A stretch of 64,000 nt of DNA from Camarhynchus parvulus (GCF_901933205.1 NC_044585.1:7130001-7194000), one strand, 5' to 3'. Counted from the first letter of the stretch, positions 23,433 through 37,330 are shown. The notes: generated by a model not told the origin, from the letters alone. Made by a program: numbers and translations.

Positions 23433-23878
23433 AAATCCAGCACGAGCTAACACATCCTGTAAAGTAGCTTCTTTATTTTTGTCATGCTTGTTTCATGTTT
23501 CAAAAGTCTTAAATATTTTCAACATGTTTTTATTTGTAGCTGTGGATTGTATTACTTATTTAAAAAAGAGCAATAGGTTTTTTTTTAGTTTCCGCATCAG
23601 TTTTCATTGCATATTGCATTTTATTATCCGTTTGTTCCTTGTTCATATGCTTCCATTTAGCCTCCAGGTTTTCATTGTAGTACTTTTCTGCCTTGAAAAG
23701 TTGGATCTCTATATCTTTAGTTGTATAATATATTGAGTATTATGGAATTAAATGTACCTTACTACATGGGTGGGAGAGAGAGAAAATATTTTTACTTGAA
23801 GCCTTAATATTTTCTTTTTTTACTACTTTGTTAGTTGACCTCATAGGAAAGTCTGAATAGCAAAGACTTTGAAACTCC

Positions 23879-23918
23879 GGGCCAAATACTGCACTGACAG
23901 ACAACCAGCATTTGGCCC
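23879..23918. repeat. Short inverted repeat GGGCCAAAT / ATTTGGCCC
   Basis: A perfect 9-bp inverted repeat (23879-23887 with 23910-23918) with a 22-base spacer. The same GGCCAAAT end motif is seen in the palindromic element at 23336, so both are probably remnants of one old repeat family. Confidence 0.5.
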
Positions 23919-25561
23919 CCATGTCAAAACTGGATGCAGACATAACCTGAAGTGAACAAGGGAAAAAGCCTCAGGGTGGCATATTTTCCTGAAGATCATT
24001 AATGCAGTCTCAAAACATGTCTGTAAGCAAGTACATTAAAGAAGTCTTCAAGTCTTGAATTTTTAGGGAAGGTGATAGCAGGAACTGCCCTAATATCTTA
24101 CATCTGCTTTTTTTTTTTTTTTTAATTAAGCAAAACAAATGTATTTACTCAGTTTGGTTCAGCCAGCTCGGGGGGTTGCACAGAGCTCTGTGTTGGTAGC
24201 CATGTGCAGCACATGAGCTGTGGGGTGTTGTTGTTCTCATTCTAACCAAGCGTGATGTTGTGTCAACTTGGCCCACGAGGATCCCTCCCGGGCCTGACAG
24301 TGGACGTTCCTCAGATGATGCCTACTCTCCTACAAGCCTAATATGGAAATTGCAATGTGGTTTTCTTTGGACTATATCTGTGGTCCAGACTAGAGATATA
24401 TAGAGAGATATATATATAGTCAATATTTTTCTGTGTGTGTGGGAAAGATGGGGTCAAGCTTTTCTGTCTCTGACAGTCTGGAAAGTTAATGTCGAACCGT
24501 TTTTATGGTCTGTATTTCACCTGTTCTGCCACCTTGAATTGTTGGAATGTATCCGTGCAGGCTTTGTGGAGCTCTGTCTGTAACCTTTTTTGTGGCTCTC
24601 GTAATACATATATATTTTTTAAACCTTTGAGTCACTTCAGTATTTTCAAGTGTCTGTTTCTGCCTCAGCTGCATTCGTTTGCTGAGATGGTTCACGGTGC
24701 GCTGCCATTTCTCACTTCCACTTGTGCAAAACCTGAACTGGAAGAGCAGAACTGGAAAGGCCAGTTCCAGTGCAAAGGACAAAACTGACAAAATATTAAA
24801 AGAAGTGACTGCATGTTAAATCTCATTTTCAAGATGCCTATGGTAGAGTAGGAGATATGGTGAGTCTTTAAAAGAGTGTCTCCCAGCTGTGACCAGTGAA
24901 TCATGTTTGGGAGGCCACAGCAAATGATCCATGAAACAACATTAATGAAGTTTCCTGTACTGTTTATTTAAGTTGTGGGGTTAATAGGGAGCCTGTGGTC
25001 CATCACAGTTTTGAATCACTGCCACAGAGTAACTGGAAAAATTTTTATATTGGTATTTGTTGAATACATTCTGTCCAGGTCATGTGGGTTTAGAAATCCC
25101 AAACATGCGCAATTCTTAATCTGTCTTCATCTGTCTATGTGTTTCTAGTCTTTGGAAATATGTCCATTTGATCTGTCAGACTGTCTTACAACACACACAG
25201 CTGCCAAGCCCTGCAGCTGCTGCAGGATTTCTGATGCCATAATTTGCATTTATAGGCTAATTGCATTAAGCAAGGATCCATTCCAGCATGTTCATTATAA
25301 ATGCCAGTCATATTTGTGTGCTGTTGTGTCTTCACGTGGCAGAGATTACCTTTTATATAAAATGGCCCAAACTGTAATTGCCAGGCTCCATGGATGTTGG
25401 CTACATCAAGGAGGATTATATAAGGCCGTGATCTGTTTCAATACATTTTATTTAAAGATATCTTGGCTTACAGCAATCTCAGCTTTCCTCTCTCTGAGTA
25501 ATGAGTAAATTATCCAAGTTTGTATTTAATTTTTTCATTGTTGTTGTTTTTCATTCTGCAG

Positions 25562-25623
25562 GACAAGTTTAGGTTCACATTTTGGAACATAATAAGGAAA
25601 GACAAAGGAAACTATTTATACAG
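25562..25623 (+). other. Exon-like segment with strong splice sites (unassigned)
   Basis: A long T-rich tract and TTCATTCTGCAG precede a 62-base segment open in one frame (DKFRFTFWNIIRKDKGNYLY), followed by CAG|GTGAAT. It could be a noncoding-transcript exon or chance. No family match recognised. Confidence 0.2.
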
Positions 25624-27993
25624 GTGAATATGTCTTTTAAAAAGAGAGAATCAGTTTTACAATAAATAGACCACAATTACTGTCAAAATTGGTTTTGTTC
25701 ATCTTGTCACAATAACTTGAAATTTAACATAAGGCTTATTTCACAGCTGATATCTCTAAGCCTGAAACATTTTTAAAATGTTTAAAAACATTTCAAATTA
25801 TATGAAGAAATATGATCTACTTCTACAGATTAAAACAGTCCTGGAGAAGTGATGGTACATTTTACAGTGCCTTATATATATGTGTATATATTTATATGTA
25901 TATATATAATGCCTATATGTATATAATGTATATGTAATTGTGTACATAGAGTCAGGTAAGACTAGTTACAGGTGTCTCTCTCTGATAAATTTTAAATGGA
26001 ACTGATCTGTCTTGATAGAAAAAAAATGGTTGTAGCAGCACCAAAATACAAAACTGAAATTACTTTTAAAAAATGTAAGCAAATAAAGTAGACTGGAAAC
26101 AGTGTTTCTGCCAGTGGTTGTGTTCCAGGCCATGTAAGACTGGTAAACAGACACACCATGTTAAGGGACATTCAGAGAGAAGGGAGGCAGTGCTGGAAGC
26201 TTGGAGAAAGTAGAGAACATGTAAGAGCAACTTGCCTTAGAAGTTGTGTTGCCATCCTGTTCACCTTTTACACGTCCATCCCCTGTGTGGATTTTTCAGG
26301 CAGTAATTTATAAAGCACTGACATAGCCTGTCCATTGATATTGGATGTAGAATACCCCTGGCCTGGGATGGACACTGAGCACTGTGGGTAATGCTGAGGT
26401 TTAATAACAGTTCTAGACTGTGTTAAGATATTCTGTCAATCTGCTCCTCATTAATGGAAGTAATTTCTGCCTTTGTGGGTCTGGGCCAGTTTGATCAGAC
26501 TACATGGCAGAAGTGCTCAACGTGGCTTAGGCAGCAGATTCTGCCAGACCAGGAGCTTTTCTAGGGGTTTAGTTGCATTGTAGAAAAAAAGGAGAACCAC
26601 AGGTAAGTCTTTTCTTTTAAAAAATACCCCTTTCTGAAATAAAATTATTTTATGAACATAAATAATTCAAAAACCTTTCTTTCAGCAGACTTGATGAAGT
26701 ATCTGCCATGTAAAAGCCATAACGGCTGTGTGCTGCCTTCTGAGGTTTATTTCACACCTTTTAACTTCCAGCCTCCACATGGGGCTTGGACTATCCATCT
26801 ATCTCTTCAATATGGGGTAAGAGCAGGATTTTCAAGGATTTATTTGAGCATTGTCTGTGTGTGTGTGAAACCCTCCAACTGAGTTCAGTGGTAACTGAAA
26901 GAAATAATGGGAAGGATATGTGTGGTTAGCCAGAGAAATGGCAATGCCCGGAACTCTCTAAGGGAAAAGTTGCCTTCCATACAAGTGAAGAACTGTCCTT
27001 TAGTTAGCACTGCTGTTTTGGATGCTTCAATAAACCTTACCATTGCACACAGTCAGCCATGAGGACTCGAAGCAGGGCTTTCAGCACCAAAATCACAAGA
27101 TTTGATACCCCAAATGAACGCCTAAAATGAGAATTCCTGATTTCAGAATAACAATAACATATCGAGCTCATGAGTGCCATGCCTAGCTCACACTGAAATC
27201 TCACTTCCCCTGAAATCAGTGGTAGTTCTTCCTTTAACATTAATGGTGCCTCATTATACTTTACATGCCATTAGGAGTGGCACCCACAGGAATTTGCTCT
27301 CTGCTGTAGTTTATTGACATTAGGACTTCTTCAAGCCTCTGACTTGGAGCAAATCAAATACTTGCCATCTTTTTTTTTCTCATAACAGCACAAAGGCAAA
27401 AGTGGAATTTCATAAATACATCCCATTCTGGGATCAGCTCTATTTTTAATAGAACTTCTGTCCCTACTCCACAGAACAGAGATAGTCTTCATTGAGGGAT
27501 TTTTGAGTGGCAGGCTGCAAGGAGGAATTTGGGATTAGTGGTGGAGCAGCAGTGGGGGCTCTTGTGCCTTCTGGTTTGTCCTTTCCTGCAGTGTGCAGGG
27601 GAGTGGCTCCTGGGCAGTGGTTTCCTCCATTCACTGTTCCCATGGATATGAGGTGGATGGCTCCTGGTGTGCCAGCTGCACACTTATATATCTTGAAAGC
27701 CTCTTTCAGTTACATAGGAGCAGAGCACATGGGGATCTTTGGGTCAGAGCTGACTGTGGAAGCTCATAAAATTGCATTATATTCTGGTTCTAGTCACGGG
27801 CACAGGTGGTTTAGCAGAATACAGCTTTGCTGTCAGCTTTTTCTTCTGTACAGTCATTGGAACAGATGGTGAAGGGATTGTTGAGGGTCTGTTTTAAAGA
27901 CAAGCAATGCTACTTTTTCTTTGGAAAAGCTCTTGTAAAAACTGCAGTGTCTGAGTAAATTCAGTGAGTAACAGCATAATCCATTTTTTGCAG

Positions 27994-28083
27994 CCTGTAT
28001 ATTATGGATCCATCTGGCCTTGGGATCAGCCCTTATTGTCTCATTGACAGATACCTAAAACAACAGACTTAAAAAACAGAGAA
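27994..28083 (+). other. Exon-like segment (unassigned)
   Basis: The acceptor TCCATTTTTTGCAG is followed by 90 bases ending AGAGAA|GTAAGT, a consensus donor. One frame reads LYIMDPSGLGISPYCLI then terminates inside the segment. Unrecognised; may be chance. Confidence 0.15.
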
Positions 28084-31000
28084 GTAAGTAGTTATAAATA
28101 GGTGGTACTTGGTTATGACTAATTTTTTGGGCACACTGTGACATAGTGGAGACAAAGGGCTCTGTTGTTGGCCACAATCCCCTCCATCAGAACTCACATG
28201 CTTTGCACTGCTGTTGTTGGGAGCTTCTCAGCTTCCAGCTGTGACTCACGGTGACAGAGGTACCAGCCAGATGTTCTTCTCCAAACATGGGCTGCACATG
28301 AGGCACAGGAGTGGGCTTCAGGCCTTCTGGCAGCAGTTCTGACTCCACTGCAGGTTCCTGCTGCCTCGTTTGTCTTTCTGTGCCTCTTTGCTCCATCTTG
28401 GATGGGGATGTGACTTCCTGACTCACAGAAGTGTTGTGTTTGTGAGAGGCTCAAGCCCTGCTGTTCTGCAAACAGCTCTGGAGCTGAAGACTGGCAGATG
28501 CCTCCCATAGGTATCCTGGAGCAGTAGGACATGTTTGGGGAACATTTAGCCTCAAATGAAAGCATCACTTAGGTGATGTACTCAAGGAGGAATTTTTTGG
28601 GTGTTTGTGATGGGTGTTTTTGACAATAATCTTGGTACTTCATGCTGATTTTGGCAAGCTGCTTTAGTAAACAGATAAAGACATTTCTGCCTTGATCCTT
28701 CCATTGACTCCCTGCATATTTCCCTATAATCCAAAGCCTCTGCACATTACCCACACAGCACAATCCTCATTCCAAGAGACCATATGCTTCATTGCCTTAC
28801 GCAGTTCTGCTCTCCCCTGCCTGCTTCTTGGAGCAGTTGTACATATGTATAATAATATCCAAAATGACTGAGCAGAAATGCAGTAAGAGAAATGGCTGTA
28901 GCTTGGGAGTGACCTCGAGAAGGGGGGACACTGTGATGTGCTGGTGAGGCACAGAACACATCAAAAGCTGAGTTTCACAGCCATTGACATGTTGTGGGCA
29001 GCTGAGGAAACCCAGGCTTTACATCTCTTGAGGGCAAGGACTGAGCTGCTGTGTTGCCATGTGAAAAATGTTACTAATTTCTGTCCTTTTTTTTGTGTCT
29101 GTTTTAGTGTTGTACAGAAGTACATATCCATTCATCTACATTGTCAAATTAACAGCACATAAAGCTTGTCAAAGAAGGAATAATGTCTATTAGTGCACAA
29201 AATTATTCCTTTTCTAGTATGGTCTTTCACTCAAGGAGCAGGAATAAGATGGAAATTATTAATTCCTGAGATTTTAGCACATGCTGATTTAGGGAATAGG
29301 AAAAAATAGGTGTGTCCATGTGTAAACAGAAGTCACATGAGTTTATTTAACTGTAGAGGCAAAAAAAAATGTTTCCATTTATATTGAACCACAAAATAGC
29401 TACATTTTTTAAAACATGTAAAAACCTTCATATGAATCGATGTCATAGAAATTTAGTGTATTTCTGCCTCATTTTAACAGAATTTTTAATATAGTTCTCT
29501 ATGAATATTTTAATTTCTTTTTGAGAATAATATTTTTATTATATGTACTCAAATTCTAGGGATATTTATACAGCTTCTGTTTATGTATCTCTGAAGCCCT
29601 GGATGCTGCAGGACTGCATTTCAGGACTGTGACACAAATGAAGGAAAGAGTCCTTTTTTGGACATAGGAGACTTGGGGTGTGCTGTCTGCTTTTGGTTCA
29701 GTTCTATATGTATAAATATATATATACACTCTGCTACTATTATTAGCAATCCCCTGCATGGGTGGGGAAAGCAATGCTCTCCTTAGCCTGGGTTGACATT
29801 ACTGGATTTTTGAAGCTGAGTTCCTTGGATGCTCCATGACTGCCCAATCCGAGGCTTAAGGATGAATTAATCACTTGAATCCTACAACTAGTGACTTGAA
29901 TAACTTACACTAATGGGGTGTTCAGGCTGGCTCAGTGCAGCAGGCTGATTTTCACCTGAGGGTCCTTAACATTTCCCTAGGAAATGCATGAATACATTAG
30001 TGGAAATTTGATGGAATAAGTTCAGTAACATAATTTGGAAGAGAGAAAGAGACACAATGCCTTTTTGTCTGATCTATACCTATAGCAATTTCCAAGTTGT
30101 TACACACACACATAAATATACATATACATTTACATATATATGTATGTGCCCAGATATTTATAAAACCAACCACAGCCTTTCAATTGTGTGTGCTGTGATT
30201 CATCAGCAGCAATAGTTTTTGGCAGGGACATAATTTCAAATCTTCTGCTGAGGATGCCTGCCAAGACATTGTTGGACAGAGATAGGATGAGGAAAGTTAT
30301 TTATAAATGGGGATAATTAGGTCCTGTGCTTATTAGTGTTGAGGATGAGACAGAAAGATGGCATGTGTAGTAATGAGTATTGTAATATGAGAAGATGCTC
30401 TCCATGATTTTCTAATTGTTGAGAGGAAAAAAAATTTTCAGAAACCATCTCAGGTGAAATAACATCATTATGTGGTGCTCCCAGCTATGAGATTCATGAC
30501 TGGGAGTTTGTGTACTATGCTCTAGGAGAGGTCTCAGACTAATGGAAGCTTGGAATACTTCCACAGGATCCAGGTGCTGAGTGTCAGAACTGAGATGAGA
30601 TTCTGTTTCCTGCATCCTGGACTTCAGTTTGTGTTCAGGCAAAAATAAACCCTGCTCAGACATAGGAACTACATTAACTCCTTTTATGTGGAAGCAGTGC
30701 TCACAACCACACCGTCAGGAGAGAGCACTGTGCTGCCTGGTGCTCTGCTCATCACCTGTCAGCAGAGGCAAGGCTATTGCTGTGTTCCAGCAGTCATGTA
30801 GATGTGCGTTACATCCCTTTTTTTCTTCAAGAGATACTGTCACTGGAACAAATTCACCTTTCTATTGGTATTCTCCCTAGAGGTATAAATCCAGTGAACA
30901 CAGTGTGAAATTCCTCCCTGCAGGGTCTGGAGGGCACCTGTGCTCACACAGACTGCACAGCAGCCAGGACAATGCTCTCAGCCAGTTACTACAAGGAGTG

Positions 31001-33788
31001 GTCACACAGTGAGTCAGGAGAACAGCCATTAATATTAAAGATTTCTTAGCTCCTGGCTTTGCACCAAGCTTACTAGATAGTGTGACTAATGTGTAGGAGA
31101 CACCTAAGCACACATCTGTGTTGAAACAGTTGAATATCCCATTAACTTTTCTTACTTCCAAGCTATTTGGACTGGTCTCACAATGCTTGGGATTTTTCTG
31201 GCCTGAAGCTCCTGCAGTCTCAAGTAAATGGTTGCTTTGGGGGTTTCTGAGTTTTTCATTAGAGGTGAGGGGAAGAAATAATCTTCAGCATTGCAGAGAG
31301 AAGCTTGAAATACAAAAATGGAGTCTCTCCAAAGGTCATTATTTCCCTGCACAGTGTGGGGTTTTTTAAACTCTGGCATGATACTGACAAGGTCCAGTGC
31401 CTTGAGAAAGATTATTCATATATTTAAAGGCGGGTGCAGTGTAAGCAAGTGCCTGGCTTGGCCTGGGCCTTGGTTTCTCTGAAGGGGGAGTGTTGGGAGA
31501 GCTCATCTGGCTAAATCACTGCCACAGCTGCTATTTCTGCCCTGTGGCCAGCACAGAATGTCACCTGTGTGGCTGAGTATCTCCCAGGCTCTCCAGACCT
31601 GGAGCTAGCATCACTTCCCCCAAAACTATTTCATCCCAGGGTTTTGCCTACACATCCTCAATGCAGTCTGTATGTGAAAACACTGCATTTAAATGCTGTT
31701 GCCAAAAAAAGAATCAGCAGGGTTTAGACAGCCTGTGCCAAGCTCATCCCTAGGGTGATTTTTTTGAAGTAAAGCAGGGAATATCTAAAACAGCTCCTGG
31801 CAGAGAGATAGGAAAGAATATTTGAGGGAGCTAGAATTTTGCCTTTGTATTTCTTGTAAAGCATTAAAGGGATCCTTAGAACTAGAAATCTCTTAAAGTG
31901 TGTAATTATGTACGTCACGGTGTCTCAGATGGTTCTGCAGGCAGAGCACTCTTTCCTGCTAAGGGAATTTTGCAGAGCAGGCTTTTTTGTGGTTTGCAAG
32001 GGCACCTAAAAGCAGTGCTGGATTTACTGCAGTGCCTAAATATTAAATGCTCAGTAGTGACAGTTACTATCAAACACAGTAGAAGCCAACACTGCCAAGA
32101 CCATAACAACTATTTATTTTTCTTTCTAAAACAGAAAAATAAAGGAAAGCGGTGCAAAGGGAGATCAGTTGAACTTTACAAAAGCAGCATGTGCTATTGC
32201 AAAAGCAAATTTTCACTTGCTAATCAGGATTAGAAGAAATGCCCGAGTTGTTTCATTGTTGGGAGCTATCGGCAGCACCTGTGCTTCATTAGCAAAATCA
32301 AAGTTTACTGTTCTCTAAGACAAAAACATTGGGGGGGCAGGTGGTCCTTGAGGCAATAATATCAAATCCCCTTTTGTTTCCTGGAGAATGATTACAGTGA
32401 AATACTTTGCTTATGTTTCTATTCTTTAGACCATCTGTTTCAAATTAAACCCTTCTGGCAGGATACATCATCATTTATTAGAGTGTTACATTAGATAATG
32501 CAGTGCTAGTACGGCTGTTATAAACCCTGAGCTTCATGAGTGTGACTTGAGGGACAGAACTGAGGTGTTTACTTAATGAAAGGGCCAGAGACTGTTAATA
32601 AAACTGGTTTTCCAGTTCAGAAATTACTTTTTTTATAGGTCTTTCACAATTACATTTCTGGTGTGTCTTGATCTGCAACTGTGAATGCATTTGGTAGAGT
32701 GAAAACTTCTGGCTTTAAGCTGACTGAAAGCAAAGGTGCTGTCAGTAACAAACGGTGAGACACCTAAGGCTGGAAACACAGTCCCTGCACATGATGGGGT
32801 GACAGCCATTTCCAGAAATCTCCAGTACCCTGTAGCATTCAAGGCACACCCCATGTGATTCTAGAGCACACAAAGATCTGGCAGGTAATACCCACCCATC
32901 TGAAGGAACTTTGTACATTTTCATTCTTCTTCTCTGTAGAAACTCTTTTTTTAAGCTTTCCATCAGAGGCAAAGCTTCACATGCCAGTAGACAGAAGACT
33001 GGCCTTGGTCCTAGAACTGTCCTGTCCCTGCAGTCTCAGCCATTTGGGGACAGTTTAAGAAACAAAAAACCTTGCAAGGAGACTTTTTTTTTTAATTCTG
33101 AGTCCCAGTGTACTGAAGAGGCTCACTCACTCCTTACTAAAGGAGCAGGGAAAAGGATTCAGTCCCAGGAAATGAGCAGTTCTTTATAGGTGTATTTCAG
33201 ATACTTCAGTTTACCAGTGATGCCCACTGTTACTAAAAAAAAAAAATCTTTCAATCTACTTCAATTAGAAGGATGGTGACTGTGAGAGCAAAATTAAGAA
33301 ATAGATTAATCATTCATGATATAAAGACTTTGTATGCTTTAGATAAGGCAAAGCCTGCTTTAAAATATGCTTATAGAAAGTGTGCCTGGGGAAGAGGACA
33401 AGTCTTTCATCTTAAATGTGCTTCTCATTTTTTTTCTGGTCAAAGTAAATCTGAAGAATCCTCTAGTAGATGATTCATACCACCTAGATTAAATTCAAGA
33501 TCTGAATCACTGCTACAATATATATATGCAGAGTTTCTTTCATGCCACAATCTCCCAAAATTGCTGTATTTACCCAACACAGTATTTGTCCTGGTTAACC
33601 TTCAGTAATGCAGTCAGACACAGTCAGAAGCCAGCATCTGCTTCAAAATATTTTTTTTTAACTAATCAAATCATATTAACCAAAGTTGCTTAAAACTGGT
33701 ATTCTCTCTTGCTCCATTAAAAAAAAAGTGAACTTAAGTAGCATCATTTTATAAACCAAAAGTTTAGTGTATCATTTAAATGTTGCAG

Positions 33789-33839
33789 GACCTGAAGCAG
33801 GCCAGGATGACATCAATGTTTCCTTTAAGAAGGCCAGCA
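33789..33839 (+). other. Exon-like segment (unassigned)
   Basis: Acceptor AATGTTGCAG, 51 bases open in one frame (PEAGQDDINVSFKKAS) with coding-like composition compared with the flanks, then the perfect donor GTAAGT. No homology recognised. It could belong to an unannotated transcript or be fortuitous. Confidence 0.2.
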
Positions 33840-36825
33840 GTAAGTCCACAGTGTATGTCTGAATACATGTGGTTCAAATGACATAATGTTAACTTTTTTC
33901 CTCTCTCTCTGTTGTTCTTTCGAGAATAAATTTACACTTTTTTTGGTTTGGTTTTTTTTTTAATAGTGGAAAGGTGATACATGGTGAGTAAAAATTTTTG
34001 AGGTCATGGAAGAGGCTTTTCAAAACCACATTTTCCTTGTTTCAAATGTCCTTTTATTACTCTGTTTTGTCTAAAAAAAAATAAGCCTGAAAGTTCATAA
34101 ACTTTGCTTGCCAGTAGTAGGCTAGAGACCTGCCCTTGCTCTCCCTGTAGCTAATGGTAAAACATCCAAACACTGACTCATCCCTGTGCTGATCCAAGTC
34201 CCATCCAGAGATGATTTGTTTGTATTCCTGGTGAAGTTAACCCCGAGGGCTGCTGGGCCTGCTTTAACCACGGGGTTTTTCTGCCTGCCAGGGGAAACCA
34301 TTTATTTGGCCTTGCCTGTGTTGACCTTTCTGAAACCTTTCGCTGGCTTTCTGACTTCTCTTTTCTTGTTCTGGTCACAGCACAGTTCAGAGGCTGCCCT
34401 AACCTTGGGCATCCTCCTTGAAGGTATCTCTGCATCAAACCACAGAAATGGGATAAACCTCTGGGAATCATCCCTGAGGATTGGACTTATGGCATCAGTA
34501 GCACAAGCATTTACTGTTTTCACTAACAGAATAATTCCATTAATGGGCATCAGTAGGTTGTTATCCTCTTAGTTGGATTTTCTGCTTACAGATGAAATAC
34601 AACACAATAAAACTGGATTAAAATAGCAGCAATATAAATACATATAAAAAGAACAAAGAGCAAGAAGCTGGGTAGTTATTGATGGAACACATGACTGTAT
34701 ATTCAAGCTAGTGGTAATCTTCAACAAATTATTTCTGAGTTGTTTTTTTTTTACCTAATTGAATTGCAAGTTTTAAAAAGTGGTAAACAATCTAATTAAT
34801 AACATTTTTGGACATAATGAGGAAAATCTAAGGTAATCTCAAAAGACTTTTGAACATAAATTGTCTAAGTGTATTAGTATCTAACCCAAGCAAAAAAACC
34901 CCTGCAGAATGGAGCACAGGCACAGGAGATTCCTGATGGTGAAGTGTTAGTGCAGAAGAATGACAGCCAAAATGCAGCACTGAAGCAAACAATCAATATT
35001 ATCCATTCTCATTTTCTAGCATAATGAGATTGCCCAGATTTTCAGCAATACTTCTTTTTGTGCTGGGGAAACAATTTTGACTATTGCTTAATAACAGTCT
35101 GAAACTTTTCTGGTAGTGAGCAGAGCTCAGCCCTGGTGCATTTGGTGACACTGTTATGTCACTGTTTGGTGACACTCCAGAAACTTGCCTGTGGTTATTA
35201 CTGGGATTTTGACCTGAAATGGCAGGTACTTGTGTGAGCAATGCACCTCGAATAGCAATGAAATTTCAAATGGAACCATATGATTTTAGAATTCAGTTCA
35301 AGCTACTGAGAGATTTATCAGGAATAGTTTTATTTGTCCAATTCAGCTTCAGCCTGTCCCTGTCCCCAAGTGAGCGATGGTGTCTGGTGCAGCTTTTTCC
35401 TTCTTTTGTGAGATGCTGGAGGTCAAATGGGATTCAGGTTAGAGGGCAGGCTGGAGAGGAAGAGGTAGGACACAAGTGGGAACATTTAATGGAGAATAAG
35501 TATTACTAGGGATAAAGAGAAAAGGCATTATGAGAGAAAAGACTTTGAAAGCATTTGCAGGACTGGGAGACTGAGACCTGGGGAAAAGGGACCATGCTAC
35601 TTTAGGAGGAATTGGATGTGAGGTTTTGAAACCAAACTTTTTTCTTCTGGGTTCTTGGTAGGAAAGAACATGCACGGTATAAATACACACACCTGCCTAT
35701 ATAATAAGATAAACTGAAGAAAAATAAATAAATTAACATTTTAAAGCTATATAAGAAGAAACAGAAAGCTGAGTATCTTAAATACAGAGAATGAGCAGTC
35801 AAGAAGGATAAAGGAGGGTGTGTAGCAGATTTTCATCAGGGTCTGATTTACTTATGTGACCCCTGGGAGCCACTGTCGGTCTGTGAAATGCCCCAGAGCC
35901 AAAGGACCTGTGCTCCAGTCAGATGTGCCTCCTCTGCATCGTATGTGTGTGAGACAGAGACACGGAGTGGTGGGCAGGGGAAAGACACTCCACTGGGAAA
36001 GCTGGAAGGTGGCTGAACTTTAACAGAAAGACCATTTCCTCTGGGCAGGCACAGCGTCCTTGTACCCCTGCTGTCCCTGTTAACTCCGGGCTCAGGGGAG
36101 CACATCTCTGTGTGCTCGGCAGGGGACAGGCTCTGGTCTCAGCGGCTCTGGGGTCACTCACACTGGTTGAAATCTGGCAGTTGGAAACTGTCTGCCCAGC
36201 TGGCATGCCAGGGGAATAGCAGGAATAGTATTATAGAATTTGTGGTGTGGGGAATGTGGGAATGGAGTTAGAGCTTGAACAGGTGGACAGGAGTGGTAAG
36301 AATGCATAATTAAATAAGCAAAGGCTGGATAATGGAATCTGTAGAATCTGCTGGCATCCCAAGGTCCACATTCAGCAGCAGTTCTGTCACCATTTGCAAA
36401 CTACAGAATCTGACAGGTAGAAACCAGTGCTGAATTTGGGATGTTGGCTCAGTAAAAGGGGGCTCTGTCCTGATTCTCTGTCTGTGAGGCCTCTGCTGTG
36501 AGTTTAAGATAGCACCACTGGCCATCTACAGGTAATTAACATTCCACTGTGAGGTAATTGACATTCCACTTCCACCGTGCCTTTCTTCTGCACAAGGCAA
36601 TGTGTGGAGCTGTAATGAGCTCTGCCTTCTGAAGGGAGTCTCTGTGTGAAGAGGGGAGCAGTTCAGGCCAGAGGCACAAGCGGTGGGATGGGAATGCCCA
36701 GGTGGGTGCTGCCAGCTCGGCTCTGCTGAGCCCACCTGGCTGGTGACCACTTTTATTTCCCAAACCGCAGGTTCCTGGTTTCCAGTGCCAGGGACCCAGT
36801 GCTGCCTGTAAGAGATCTGTTCCAA

Positions 36826-37240
36826 TATGACAGAATCACAGAATCATTGCGGTCAGAAGGGACCTCTGGAGATCATCCAGTCCCACTCCCAGCCAAAGCA
36901 GGGTCACCAAGAACAGGTGACACAGGAACACATCCCAGGTGGGTTTGGAACATCTCCACTGAAGGAGACCCCACAACCTCCCTGGGCAGCTGTCCCAGAG
37001 CTCTGCCACCCTCAATGTAAAGAAGGTCTTCCTCATGTTGAAGTGAAACTTCTTGTATTCCAGTTTAAGGCCATTGTCCTTATCCCAACAGTGGGCACAA
37101 GTGACAAAGAGTCTTCAGTCCCACAAGATAAGAGATAAGAGAGGCTCCAGACCCCTCATCAACCTTGCGGCCCGTGCTGGACCCTCTCCAGCACTCCTGA
37201 TCTTTGTTGTACTGAGGAGCAGCTGGGCACAGTGATAAGG
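36826..37240 (-). mobile_element. CR1 LINE fragment, minus orientation
   Basis: On the plus strand it begins GACAGAATCACAGAATCATT and continues GGGACCTCTGGAGATCATCCAGTCC, the reverse complement of the avian CR1 3' end. It runs on through CATCTCCACTGAAGGAGACCCCACAACCTCCCTGGGCAGC. It is about 415 bp, 5' truncated; the inner boundary is approximate. Confidence 0.92.
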
Positions 37241-37254
37241 CTCAGGGCTTATAA

Positions 37255-37330
37255 TTAAATATGACGGACTCGGCAGTGCCGGGTTCATGGCTGGACTCAA
37301 CGTACAGGTCTTTTCCACCCTGAAGGATGA
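37255..37330 (+). mobile_element. CR1-like 3' terminal fragment, plus orientation
   Basis: GCCGGGTTCATGGCTGGACTCAACG followed by AGGTCTTTTCCACCCTGAAGGATGA matches the bird CR1-type end (GGTTCATGGTTGGACT...AGGTCTTTTCCAACC..AATGATT). Its 3' end lies about 330 bp before the PGAM5 start codon and faces away from the neighbouring minus-strand CR1. Confidence 0.6.

Larger units (their letters stand above)
19929..24640 (+). other. ZDHHC8: ZDHHC8 3'UTR (probable extent)
   Basis: No intron signals or coding frames after the stop. Sequence at 24,143-24,620 has a more balanced composition than the flanks and ends in AATACATATATATTTTTTAA, a possible variant poly(A) signal (AATACA, 24603-24608) followed by a T/GT-rich stretch. 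ATTAAA hexamers also occur near 22050, 22322, 23262 and 24028, so shorter 3' ends are possible. The endpoint is an inference. Confidence 0.45.
24641..36825. other. Intergenic region, no gene identified
   Basis: About 12 kb of AT-rich DNA between the inferred ZDHHC8 3' end and the CR1 fragments before PGAM5. No ORF has recognisable homology. It holds AT/TA-rich simple repeats (25866-25945, 29705-29730, 30103-30150), a 22-bp tandem pair near 36530-36572 (AGGTAATTAACATTCCACT-type), and three exon-like segments with intact splice sites listed separately. I saw no PXMP2 exon, the gene that precedes PGAM5 in human. Confidence 0.6.
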
